Part shown: positions 41,815-52,812 of the stretch, piece by piece | Layout: each line of letters opens with the position of its first letter | Position numbering within the stretch: position 1 is the first letter of the stretch | Assembly (NCBI GenBank): GCA_002436025.1 | Contig: DIXM01000013.1 | Span: 195,015 to 259,014, forward strand | Source of the DNA: a candidate division Hyd24-12 bacterium UBA6080 | GTDB taxonomy: Bacteria > Fermentibacterota > Fermentibacteria > Fermentibacterales > JCC-6 | Direction: 5' to 3' | DNA length: 64,000 nucleotides | Notes under the pieces: generated by a model | Told to the model about the DNA's origin: nothing | Database searches by the model: none | The model's input: the letters and a program-made list of their open reading frames with translations, nothing else | Program-made: the position numbers and the translations under genes

Positions 41815-42840
41815 TTAACCCCGCTCTTCCTTCTTTCTGGTCAATCCGCGAAGAAGCCCGGGGAGTTTCGACGCGGCGGCCATGACTTTCATGTTCTCCA
41901 TGTGGCTCCGGGCGGGAATACCGCTGACTACCCCCCCTGGGGGAACATCCTTTGATACTCCGCTCTTCGCGGTGAGGATCGCACCGCGCCCTATCCGCAG
42001 ATGCCCCCCGATCCCGACCTGGCCACCGCAGGTGACCATATCCTCGAGAACTGTGCTGCCCGCGATTCCGGTCTGCGCAGCTACGAAACACCCCTTGCCA
42101 ATTCTTACATTATGCGCGACCTGAACAAGGTTGTCGAGCTTGGTTCGGGCGCCCACAACAGTGCTGCCGGCAACCGCCCTGTCGACCGTCGTCCCGGCCC
42201 CTATCTCCACATCGTCACCGATAACCACGTTGCCGTTCTGAGGTATCTTTCTGTGCATCCCTTCGGGGTCGGGCACGAAACCGAACCCGTCGCCGCCTAT
42301 CACGACCCCCGAGTGCAGCACCACCCGGTCGCCGATAACGCACTCGGCTGATACGGCCACGAGGGGGTGTATGAGGCAGTTCCGACCCACCACGGCGTTC
42401 GGGCCGATGACGCACGATGCCCCGATCCGGGTTCCGCCTTCGATCCTCGCATTCCTATCCACCACCGAGTTCGGACCCAGCGTCACATCCCGGGCCACGA
42501 CCGCAGTGGGATGTATCACTGCGGTGGGGTGAACGCCTTCGAACCCGCTTGTCCGATCCGGTGAAAACAGCTCGAGGGCGTCGCGGAACGCGAGGTAGGG
42601 GTTTTTGACAATGAGCTGATTGGGAGAAGAGGTCTCAACCGCAGAGGCGGTGATAACGGCAAGGGCACGGGTTGACCCAAGCTGTCTTGCATACCTCGGG
42701 TTTCCGTAGTAGCAGACATGCCGGCCGCCGGCCTCCTCGAGGGTGCTGACCCCCATCACCGGCTGCTCTCCGCCCTCTCCAAGAAGGCTGGCGCCCAGCA
42801 GACCGGCAAGCCTCTTCAGCGTTATCTCAGCGTCGTCCAC
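41815..42840 (-). CDS. lpxD: UDP-3-O-acylglucosamine N-acyltransferase LpxD
   Basis: Third enzyme of lipid A synthesis. The 341-residue product has the N-terminal uridine-binding domain (ISTLEEAG-like VSTLEEAGGRHVCYYGNPRY, then VKNPYLAFRDALELF), a long left-handed beta-helix with GGDGFGFVPDPEGMHRKIPQ and the catalytic-His repeat LVQVAHNVRIGKGCFVAAQ, and a C-terminal helix. It overlaps skp by 14 nt and precedes lpxC-fabZ by 3 nt. Confidence 0.95.
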   Translation of the reverse strand: MDDAEITLKRLAGLLGASLLGEGGEQPVMGVSTLEEAGGRHVCYYGNPRYARQLGSTRALAVITASAVETSSPNQLIVKNPYLAFRDALELFSPDRTSGFEGVHPTAVIHPTAVVARDVTLGPNSVVDRNARIEGGTRIGASCVIGPNAVVGRNCLIHPLVAVSAECVIGDRVVLHSGVVIGGDGFGFVPDPEGMHRKIPQNGNVVIGDDVEIGAGTTVDRAVAGSTVVGARTKLDNLVQVAHNVRIGKGCFVAAQTGIAGSTVLEDMVTCGGQVGIGGHLRIGRGAILTAKSGVSKDVPPGGVVSGIPARSHMENMKVMAAASKLPGLLRGLTRKKEERG

Positions 42841-43333
42841 CGGATGCCACCCTGTCCATCACCAGATCGGTTATATCCAGGGTCGGATCGGCAAACACGA
42901 CCTGTCCGGCTGACGAGTCGAATACTATCAAAAGCCCCTCTTCAGTCGCTATCTCCGTCACGGCTTCGTTTATGGCGGCCACGATGGGCGCCACGAGCTG
43001 CTCGTTGCGCCTCTCCAGTTGACCCCCTGGGCCGAACACGTCCGTGAGGAACTCTTCCAGCTCCTGCTCCTTCTGAAGCAGGAGGTTTTCGCGCTCCATT
43101 CGTCTTTCAGGGCTCATCACCAGTGTCCGGTCAAGGTCCGTCCTTATCTCGTCAACCTCGAACTGCAGTGAGTCGGCATAGGCCTGCCAATTCTCGAGTT
43201 CCTCCTCGAGCAGCTCCCGGGCATCCCGGACGGACCCCAGTGTGTCAAAGATCCTGGCGGAATCCACCACAGCCATGGTCTCGGCGGACGCCGCCACCGA
43301 GCACAGCGCGATAACAAAAAAGGCTATTCTCAA
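42827..43333 (-). CDS. skp: Periplasmic chaperone Skp/OmpH family
   Basis: A 168-residue exported chaperone for unfolded outer-membrane proteins. Signal peptide MRIAFFVIALCSVAASA, then a beta start (ETMAVVDSARIFDTL) and long charged coiled-coil helices (ELLEEELENWQAYADSLQFE through KEQELEEFL), closing with the strands LLIVFDSSAGQVVFADPTLDIT, as in OmpH. The start is TTG 43333 with GGGAGG upstream. It is 13 nt after bamA, its usual partner, and overlaps lpxD. Confidence 0.9.
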   Translation of the reverse strand: MRIAFFVIALCSVAASAETMAVVDSARIFDTLGSVRDARELLEEELENWQAYADSLQFEVDEIRTDLDRTLVMSPERRMERENLLLQKEQELEEFLTDVFGPGGQLERRNEQLVAPIVAAINEAVTEIATEEGLLIVFDSSAGQVVFADPTLDITDLVMDRVASGGRR

Positions 43334-43346
43334 AGCGACCTCCCGA

Positions 43347-45574
43347 TCAGAAGCTCGTGCCTATTTGAAAATGGGGTTCCCATCCCCTGTCCGGGCCGTC
43401 GAACCCGTAGGCGTAATCCAGCCCCAGTATCCCCAGCATGGGAACCTCGACCCTCACTCCCATTCCCGCGCCCCGGTTCATGTCGCTCAGGTCGATGGTA
43501 GCCCACCGGTTCCAGGTGTTGCCGGCATCTGCGAACAAGGAAAGCTGAAGCTGGTCGATGATCCTGAACCTGTATTCGGCAGTGAGGATGAGCATGCTTC
43601 TTCCACCCACCGTTTCGTAGCCCTCGGTTGCCGCAATGGTGTTCTCGCCGTATCCCCGGACCCCGTAGAAACCGGTTCCACCGAGCTGGAAGAACTCGTA
43701 CGCCGGCGGCTGCTCGCCGCCGAACCCCGCAACGTATCCCGCCCTGGCCCTGAGGGTGAGGAAGAACTTCCACCACAGAGGCACAAACCATTGGGAGTCA
43801 AGAAGGTACTTCTGATACCCTATGTCGCCTCCAAGCGGGCCTCCCGCGTACTGCATGGTCAGGCTGTTCATCGAGCCTTCGCCGGGGAAATTCTGTCTGT
43901 CCCGGCTGTCGCGAGAGAAAGAGTAGCGAACCGAACTTTCCCACCGGGGCCAGTCGGTGTCGAGGAGATCGTAGTAATAGCTCGTGGAATCTGATGTTAC
44001 GTTGTAGACATCCACTTTTTCAAGCGAGTAGCGAATCGAAGCCCTCACATAGTCGAGGCCGGGTATCGGCCTGCCCACAAGGATGGATCCACCCGTCTTT
44101 AGCCTGTCGTACTCGGAGTAGTTGCTGGCGGTGCGGTAGAGCTGGGCGCCAAGGGTCAGGGGGGTGTCCATGAACCACGGTTCGGTGAAACTGAGCTGAA
44201 CGTTCTGGGTGCTCTTGGAGAACTGATAGGCGGCGCTGATGCTCTGTCCCATTCCGCGGAAGTTCTCCTCGCCGTACTCGACGTAACCGCTCATGCCGTC
44301 TGAGCCGCTGTAACCGGCACCCAGTCCTGCCCTGCCGGTGGTCTTCTCGTCCACCTGCATCACAAGGTCGACATCCTGCGATTCTGCGACCGGGCGGAAA
44401 TCGGGGACCACGTCGTTGAAGTAGTTGAGGTAGAAGATGTTTCTCATGCTGCGCATGAGGGCGGTCCGCTGGAACAGGTCGCCGGGGTACACCGTTAGTT
44501 CCCGCCTGATGACGTTGTCGCAGGTTCTGGTGTTGCCGGTTATGTCTATCCTGCGGATGTGCGCCCTCTCGCCCTCGGTGATGACGAAGGAGATGTCGAG
44601 CGCGTCGCCGGCCCCGGATGTTACCGAGGGTTCAACGACAGCGTAGAAATATCCCTTGTCCTGATAGAGCGTGTACACGTTCTCGAGGGTTTTCTCGAGG
44701 TCTCTGATGTCGTAGTGTTCGCCTCCGGTTATCCTGCTGGCCCGGTAAAGAAGGGAGTCGGGTACAGAAGCCCCTCCCGAAAAACTGACCTGGCCGAACG
44801 ACCTGAAAGAGCCCTCGAAGACGTCGATGGTGATCCTGAGATGGCGGCCGTCCTCCATCATCTCCCGTGAACTTCCAAGCACACGGGCGTCGGGGTATCC
44901 GTTCTGGTGATAGTGGTCCTCGATCCTGCCTGCGTCGAGGGCGAACTCGTCCTCCTTGAGCTTGCCGCTTCTCCAGAAACTGTCCTGACGGGTCTTCATT
45001 CTGCCCCTGAGTTCGCGGTCGGTAAAGGCCAGGTTGCCGTCGAAAATGATCTCGCCAACCCTGATGTCGGGTCCGCCGTCGCAAACGAAGGTGATGTCCT
45101 GCCTGCCCTGTGAATCGGGTTCGCCCCAGCGGGCCTCGACAGTGGCCATATGCCTGTTCTTCTCCGCGTAGAGCTGCCTTATGATGGCTTCGGAGGCGGC
45201 AACCCTTGACGCGGAGAGGGTCTGCCCCGGGAAGATCATCAGGCTGTCACGGGCCTTGTCCTCATCAAGTTCGCCCGGGTTCTCGAAAATCACTTCCCCT
45301 ACGATCGGGTTCTCGAGAATGTGAACGAGCACACCCACCGTTTCCGGGGAGATGCTGTCGGAGTATACCGCCACTTCCTGGAAGTACTCCAGATCGTAGA
45401 GGGACCTGATGCCGGTGCCTATGACAACCGGGTTCAGTTCGTCGCCGATCCTCAGGCCAAGGGCCCTGACGATGAGGGAATCGCTGACATAGCTGTTGCC
45501 CTCGATCTCGATCCGTTCAACCACCGCGGCCCTGGAAGAGAGCGCAGCCACAAGAATGACAGGAAGCAGGTATT

Positions 45575-45578
<4 letters not shown>
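43347..45578 (-). CDS. bamA: Outer-membrane protein assembly factor BamA
   Basis: Core of the beta-barrel assembly machine. 743 residues: signal peptide (MKYLLPVILVAALSSRA), five POTRA-like domains (first VERIEIEGNSYVSDSLIVRAL, third VGEIIFDGNLAFTDRELRG, fifth IRRIDITGNTRTCDNVIRRE), then a 16-strand Omp85 barrel with the lid-lock motif FYGVRGY (VRGY at 640-643) and a C-terminal Phe. The start is TTG 45578, overlapping the clpC stop by 4 nt (TTGA); longer in-frame readings run antisense to nothing but inside clpC and lack a signal peptide. Confidence 0.95.
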
Positions 45579-47986
<2,408 letters not shown>

Positions 47987-48063
47987 TGTTTCCCCTTTCG
48001 TGGAACCCTTTTCCCGGGTTTACCAGCGAGTAAATATAAGGTTCCCGCCGGGTTTCACCAGCT

Positions 48064-48750
48064 TCAGCCCTCCCGGAGAACACCCCTGTCCAGAATCAGG
48101 AGCCTGCCGCACCTCTGGGCCAGCTCCCGGCTGTGGGTGGCTATGAGGAAAGCCTGATTCCTGCTGCGGGCCAGATCAAGCATCAGGTTCTCCACCACTC
48201 CCGTGGCTTCGTCGTCGAGGTTCCCGGTGGGCTCGTCGGCCAGAACGACTGCGGGCTCCATGGCCAAAGCCCTGGCAAGGGCGGCCCGCTGCCTTTCTCC
48301 GCCGGAGATCTCTGAGGGGAAGTGGTTCCCCCGGGACTCGATGCCCACCTCACGGAGAAGACCGCCCGCAATGTCCATGGACTGGCTTCTCGATTTCCCT
48401 GAGATCATGCAGGGCATGGCCACGTTCTCGTGTACGGTGAACTCCTCGAGCAGGTGATGGAACTGAAAGACGAAACCCAGGTTCTGATTCCTCATGCGCG
48501 AGCGCTTTGCCTCGCTTGTCTTCCATGGGTCACGTCCGTCGATGAGCACGGCGCCCGAGCTGGGTCTGGCCAGAAGGCCCAGGACATGAAGGAGTGTGCT
48601 TTTCCCCGAACCGCTCGGACCCATGACCGCGGTGAGCCCGCCCGGAAAAAGATCGATGGACGCACCCTTGAGAACGTGCAGTGTGTCGGCGCCGCGACCA
48701 TAGGTGAAGTGAATGTCCCGTCCTGAAAGGACCGGTCTGGCGTCACTCAT
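48064..48750 (-). CDS. lolD: ABC transporter ATPase, LolD family
   Basis: A 228-residue ATPase that powers release of lipoproteins from the inner membrane together with LolC/E. Walker A GPSGSGKST, Q loop FVFQFHHLL, signature ISGGERQRAALARAL, Walker B VVLADEPTGNLD, and H loop ATHSREL are complete. FQFHHLLEEFTVHENVAMP is typical of the LolD/MacB branch. It overlaps the permease gene by 8 nt. Members of this branch also serve MacB and FtsE systems, but the LolC-type permease beside it supports the Lol role. Confidence 0.88.
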   Translation of the reverse strand: MSDARPVLSGRDIHFTYGRGADTLHVLKGASIDLFPGGLTAVMGPSGSGKSTLLHVLGLLARPSSGAVLIDGRDPWKTSEAKRSRMRNQNLGFVFQFHHLLEEFTVHENVAMPCMISGKSRSQSMDIAGGLLREVGIESRGNHFPSEISGGERQRAALARALAMEPAVVLADEPTGNLDDEATGVVENLMLDLARSRNQAFLIATHSRELAQRCGRLLILDRGVLREG

Positions 48751-49945
48751 AACGCAAGGCCTCCGAAGGTGAGTCCGACAATGCGGAAACCGCCGGAGCG
48801 ACGGAAACCAGAAGACACACCAGCAGTGTTATCGCGGAAGCAACCAGAGCGGTTTCCGCTGAGAACTTCCCGGCGAGGCTTTCCACCCAGTAGACGCTTC
48901 CATCGAGCCGAATGGGGAAATAGTTGTTTACGACCAGCACCGATGCCCATGCCGCCAAAGCCCCGATAACGACACCCACTGCTCCGATGGAGAGCCCCCG
49001 GGTGATGCTTGTCACGAACACCATTCGCGGCGTGGCGCCCATGGCACGAAGCACGCCCATGTCCCAACGGTGCTCGAGCGCGATCATGGTCAGAGCGCTG
49101 GAAAGGTTGAGAAGCGCCACGACGGTGATGAGGCCCAGAACGATGGTCATGGCCAGAGACTCGAGCCCCAGCGCCTGGAAGAGGTTCGTATGGAACGACA
49201 TGAACGGTATCGCCGTCATGTATGCCGGCCACCCACCCTCCACATAGCTTTCCCGAAGGAGCGAATCGAGGGTTATGGAGGCGTTGACCGGGTCTGTTTC
49301 CGCCGTAAGGCCAACGCCCATGGAACTTATTCCGGTCTCGTCGCCGAAGAGGCTTCGCGCGCTTTCAATGGATGTGGTCACCAGCGACCTGTTGTACTCG
49401 TCTATTCCAAAATCGGTGACCCTGACCACGACCATCGGCATGATGGTGTCCACCAGGACCCTTCCCATTCCGCTGACGCTGACGCCCGCAGTGGAGGCAA
49501 GCCGTACGGTGTCGCCCATGGTTACCCCGAGGGATTGGGCCAGCCGTATTCCCAGAACCGCTCCGTCGCCGCTTCCGGACATTCCCCTGACCATGACCCC
49601 GGCAACGGTGCCCACCGCCCCCGAAGCCACGGCAGGCCTCTCCAGTACGGCCTCGACCCCGGTCGTTCCGGGTATGCCCAGGGCAAGCTCCCGCACGAGC
49701 CCGTAATCCGAAGGACCCAGGGCACCGCCTCCCGGAGCGTAGACATGGACCGCCGGGTTCACTGCCTCGAGGCTGTGCCTGATGGCCCCTGTAAACCCGT
49801 CCATGAACGACCTGAGTATGATCAGTGCAGCTACTCCGATGGCAATGCCCACAACGGACAGCACTCCCACGAACCGCACGAAACCCGAGTGTGAGCGGCT
49901 CACGACCTGTCTCACCGATAGCGCGCCGACAAGCCAGAGATTCAT
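48743..49945 (-). CDS. lolC: Lipoprotein-releasing permease, LolC/LolE family
   Basis: A 400-residue inner-membrane permease: N-terminal helix with RFVGVLSVVGIAIGVAALIILRSFMDGF, a large periplasmic MacB-like domain (~50-255), and three C-terminal helices (LGLITVVALLNLSSALTMIALEH, with the coupling segment RWDMGVLRAMGATPRMVF). This is the LolC/LolE layout. Only one permease gene is present, so the transporter may be a homodimer, or a second gene lies elsewhere. It overlaps lysS by 4 nt and lolD by 8 nt. The abundance of predicted lipoproteins in this window is in keeping with a Lol system. Confidence 0.88.
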   Translation of the reverse strand: MNLWLVGALSVRQVVSRSHSGFVRFVGVLSVVGIAIGVAALIILRSFMDGFTGAIRHSLEAVNPAVHVYAPGGGALGPSDYGLVRELALGIPGTTGVEAVLERPAVASGAVGTVAGVMVRGMSGSGDGAVLGIRLAQSLGVTMGDTVRLASTAGVSVSGMGRVLVDTIMPMVVVRVTDFGIDEYNRSLVTTSIESARSLFGDETGISSMGVGLTAETDPVNASITLDSLLRESYVEGGWPAYMTAIPFMSFHTNLFQALGLESLAMTIVLGLITVVALLNLSSALTMIALEHRWDMGVLRAMGATPRMVFVTSITRGLSIGAVGVVIGALAAWASVLVVNNYFPIRLDGSVYWVESLAGKFSAETALVASAITLLVCLLVSVAPAVSALSDSPSEALRYE

Positions 49946-51411
49946 TTTTCCCTTCTGAGGTGGGGAAAGAGGATGGTGTCGCGGATGGAGCCGGCATCGG
50001 TCAGGATCATCGCGAGTCGGTCGACGCCCACTCCAAGCCCCCCTGCGGGGGGCATGCCGACCTCCAGCGCGTAGAGGAATTCCTCATCCACCCCGCCCTC
50101 GCGGTGACCGCTTGACGCCGCCTGTTCTTCCAGTATCCGGCGCTGCAGAAGAGGGTCGTTCTGCTCGCTGAAGGCGTTGGCAAGCTCGATCCCGGCAATG
50201 AAGGCTTCGAACCGCTCCGTCAGCATGGGGTTGTCGGGCTTGCCCTTGGCAAGGGGGGAGAGTTCGACCGGATAGTCGATGACGAACGTGGGCTGCACCA
50301 GGGTTGGGGTCACGTAGTGGTCGAAAAGCTTGTCAAGCAGGTCGGGGCGGTCCGCCCCCCCGGTGGCGATACCCAGCCGCCCGGCATGGCGGGCCAGAGC
50401 GGCATGGTCCATGTCGAACAGGGCTTCGCCGCTGTGGCGGTGCAGGGCATCGACGAACGGAACCCTGGCGAACGGGGTGGCCAGGTCTATCGAAAGCCCC
50501 TGGAAGGTTATCTCACTGCCCTTTCCCAGGGCGGCTGCCGCAGCCGACACGAGCTCCTCGAAACGGAGCATCATCCCCTCGTAGTCGGTCCAGGCCTCGT
50601 ACAGCTCGAGCTGGGTGAACTCGGGGCTGTGGGTCCTGTCCACCCCCTCGTTCCGAAAGTCCTTCCCTATCTCGTATACCTTGTGGAACCCGCCGACCAT
50701 CAGCCTCTTAAGGTACAGCTCGGTGGCTATACGCAGGTAGCACTGCTGGTCGAGGAAGTTGTACTTCGTGATGAAGGGTTCGGCGTTGGCCCCGCCGTAG
50801 AGCTGCTGGAGGATGGGGGTCTCCACCTCGATGAACCCGCTTCCGTCGAGGTAATCCCGAAGGGCCTTTATCATCCGGCTTCTCGAGACAAGCCTCTCCC
50901 TGCTGTCAGCGTTCAGGAGAAGGTCGACGCAACGGTGCCGGTAGAGAAGGTCGGGGTCGCTCACGGCGTCGTGGACCTCGCCTTCCGAGTCGACCTTCAC
51001 GACAGGAAGCGGACGGACCGCCTTGACCAGGACCTTCATTTCAGTGACTTTCACCGTCAGTTCGCCCATCCTGGTCACGAACAGGACACCGGCCACCCAG
51101 ATGATGTCGCCGAGGTCGGTGTGCTCAAGGATTTCCCATGTCTCGGGGGGAAGCTCCCGGCTGTTGAAGTAGAGCTGCACTTTGCCCGATGGATCGGAGA
51201 TGTCCATGAAGATGGTTTTGCCGTGCTCCCTGCGGGCCCTTATCCTGCCGCTGGTCTGCACCGCGTCGCCTTGTTCGGGGTTCATTCCCCTCACTTCGGC
51301 GATGGGTAGCCTGACGGGTGTCCGGGGTGGGTACGGGTCGACCCCCGAAGCCCTCAGGGCGGAAAGCTTCAAGAGCCTTCCCGCGATTATCGGATTGCTG
51401 TCTAGCGTCAT
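49942..51411 (-). CDS. lysS: Lysyl-tRNA synthetase, class II
   Basis: Charges tRNA-Lys. 489 residues: N-terminal OB-fold anticodon-binding domain (SGRIRARREHGKTIFMDISDPSGKVQLYF), then the class II core with motif 1 (GFIEVETPILQQLYGGANAEPF), motif 2 (FRNEGVDRTHSPEFTQLELYEA) and motif 3 (GLGVGVDRLAMILTD). Lysine-specific features such as ELANAFSEQNDP are present. ATG 51411 overlaps the prfB stop by 1 nt; the prfB-lysS pairing is ancient and common in bacteria. Confidence 0.96.
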   Translation of the reverse strand: MTLDSNPIIAGRLLKLSALRASGVDPYPPRTPVRLPIAEVRGMNPEQGDAVQTSGRIRARREHGKTIFMDISDPSGKVQLYFNSRELPPETWEILEHTDLGDIIWVAGVLFVTRMGELTVKVTEMKVLVKAVRPLPVVKVDSEGEVHDAVSDPDLLYRHRCVDLLLNADSRERLVSRSRMIKALRDYLDGSGFIEVETPILQQLYGGANAEPFITKYNFLDQQCYLRIATELYLKRLMVGGFHKVYEIGKDFRNEGVDRTHSPEFTQLELYEAWTDYEGMMLRFEELVSAAAAALGKGSEITFQGLSIDLATPFARVPFVDALHRHSGEALFDMDHAALARHAGRLGIATGGADRPDLLDKLFDHYVTPTLVQPTFVIDYPVELSPLAKGKPDNPMLTERFEAFIAGIELANAFSEQNDPLLQRRILEEQAASSGHREGGVDEEFLYALEVGMPPAGGLGVGVDRLAMILTDAGSIRDTILFPHLRREK

Positions 51412-52515
51412 TACTGCCCGCCGTTCTCTCTCAGAAACGCCTCGATGAATTCCTGTATGTCACCCGCCAGAAAACCCTCAACATTCGAGGTTTCCATGCC
51501 GGTCCTGTGGTCCTTCACCATCTGATAGGGGTGCAGCACGTAACTCCTGATCTGATTCCCCCAGGAAACGTCCTGTTTTATCCCTTCCAGTTTTTCCCGC
51601 TCCTTGCGGCGCTGTTCCTCCTCCAGTTCGAAGATCCTAGCCCGGAGAATGCGCCAGGCCAGCTCCCTGTTGCGGTGCTGGCTCCTCTCGTTCTGGCAGG
51701 AGACGGCGATACCGGTCGGCAAGTGGGTGAGCCTTATGGCGCTGGAAGTTTTGTTCACGTGCTGGCCCCCTGCCCCGCTTGCCCGGAAGACGTCGGTCCT
51801 CACGTCCTCTTCATCTATCTCCACGCTGACCGATTCTTCAAGGTCCGGCAGGGGCAGAACACTTGCAAAGCTTGTGTGCCTTCTGTTGTTCTGATCGAAG
51901 GGGCTGCGGCGCACAAGTCTGTGAATGCCCCTCTCGGCGTTCAGGTAACCGAAGGCGTAACCGCCCCTGATCGAGGCTACCCCCTCCCTGATGCCGCCTT
52001 CCTCGCCTTCGGAGGTGCTGAGGATCTCGACTTCGAAGCCCTGTTTCTCCCCCCAGTACACGTACATGCGCAGGAGCATCTCGGCCCAGTCCTGGCTGTC
52101 CACGCCGCCGGCTCCGCTTCGGATCGTGAGGATGGTGTCGCACTGGTCGTGGGGACCACTCAGCATCTGCCTGAACTCAAGGCTGCCAAGGGTCTTCTGA
52201 AGCCACTCCAGAGACCTTTCCGCATCGGCCTGCATACCGCTGTCGCTTTCGGCTTCCAGAAGCTCGAGAGCGGCTGCGCCGTCTTCGAGCCTGTGGGACA
52301 TCGAGCCCAGGGGAGCCGTCCAGTTCTGTACAAGCCTTAGTTTTGAGATCGTTTCAAGGGCGCTCTTGCGATCCTCCCAGAAATCCGGCGCTGCCATGAG
52401 AGCGTTGATCGATGCTTCGGATCTCAGCAGGCCGGGATAGTCAAAGACGCTCCTTGAGGAGTTGAAGCCTTCTTCCGGTTTCCCGGAAACCCGCGGCGAG
52501 TTCCTCCGTTGTCAT
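51411..52515 (-). CDS. prfB: Peptide chain release factor 2, programmed +1 frameshift
   Basis: RF2, terminating at UGA and UAA. The complete product needs a +1 shift: ATG 52515 (after GGAGG) reads 24 codons to CTT, then TGA at 52443-52441; skipping one T continues as LDYPGLLRSEAS into the 51411-52397 frame. The result is 367 residues, close to the E. coli 365. SPF codon-recognition tripeptide at 204-206, GGQ at 249-251 (GAGGQHVNKTSSAIRL), nearly the E. coli positions. The frameshift gives the usual autoregulation by RF2 level. First gene of the ~15-kb minus-strand operon. Confidence 0.95.
52440..52455 (-). promoter_or_regulatory. prfB programmed frameshift site
   Basis: Minus strand AAGGAG-CGT-CTTTGAC: an internal Shine-Dalgarno-like AAGGAG (52455-52450), 3 nt, then the slippery CTT TGA C. 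The spacing equals that of the classical E. coli prfB site (AGGGGG-TAT-CTTTGAC). Translation in the +1 frame restores the conserved LDY start of the RF2 body. Confidence 0.95.
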
Positions 52516-52812
52516 GTAAAAAACCTCCGTAAGAAGTGTAGGAACCCCGGCAATATACTTCATCGTGACCCGGGATGACCCCCCTGAACCCGCCTCCGAA
52601 GGATATATTACCGCAATGCCTGAGAACATTGCATCAGTGATCGTGCCCTTCATGGAAAGGGTCAGCGATGTCACGTTTTCAGGAGACGAACCCTGAAACC
52701 AGTTACACTGGCGCACCGGGCGAACTGGACACCCGCTGCGAAGCATGCATACTTGAGCCGTATCAAATGATAAACATCGAAACCGTTGAAACACTTTGAA
52801 AGGATGCCTGTC
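52516..52812. other. Divergent intergenic region with three adjoining hairpins
   Basis: The largest gene-free gap (297 nt) separates prfB (minus) from the SHMT-like gene (plus). Read on the plus strand, three hairpins follow each other without spacer: 52677-52698 (TTTCAGG/CCTGAAA, 8-nt loop), 52699-52711 (CCAGT/ACTGG, 3-nt loop), 52712-52740 (CGC-CGGG/CCCG-GCG, 11-nt loop). They would lie in the 5' leader of the SHMT-like mRNA. None matches a riboswitch class I know. A 26-codon ATG frame (52616-52696) ends inside the first hairpin, without a convincing ribosome-binding site. The prfB side holds a possible TATATT -10. Confidence 0.5.

Noticed and set aside
52616..52696. 26-codon frame upstream of the SHMT-like gene, possible leader peptide
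   Set aside because: No good ribosome-binding site and no run of regulatory codons; it ends inside a hairpin, so it is mentioned only with the leader region.
52516..52812. Glycine, THF, ZTP or SAM riboswitch before the SHMT-like gene
   Set aside because: I compared the remembered core motifs and found none convincingly; the few shared short strings (CTGGCG, CACCGGG) are in the wrong order for ZTP.
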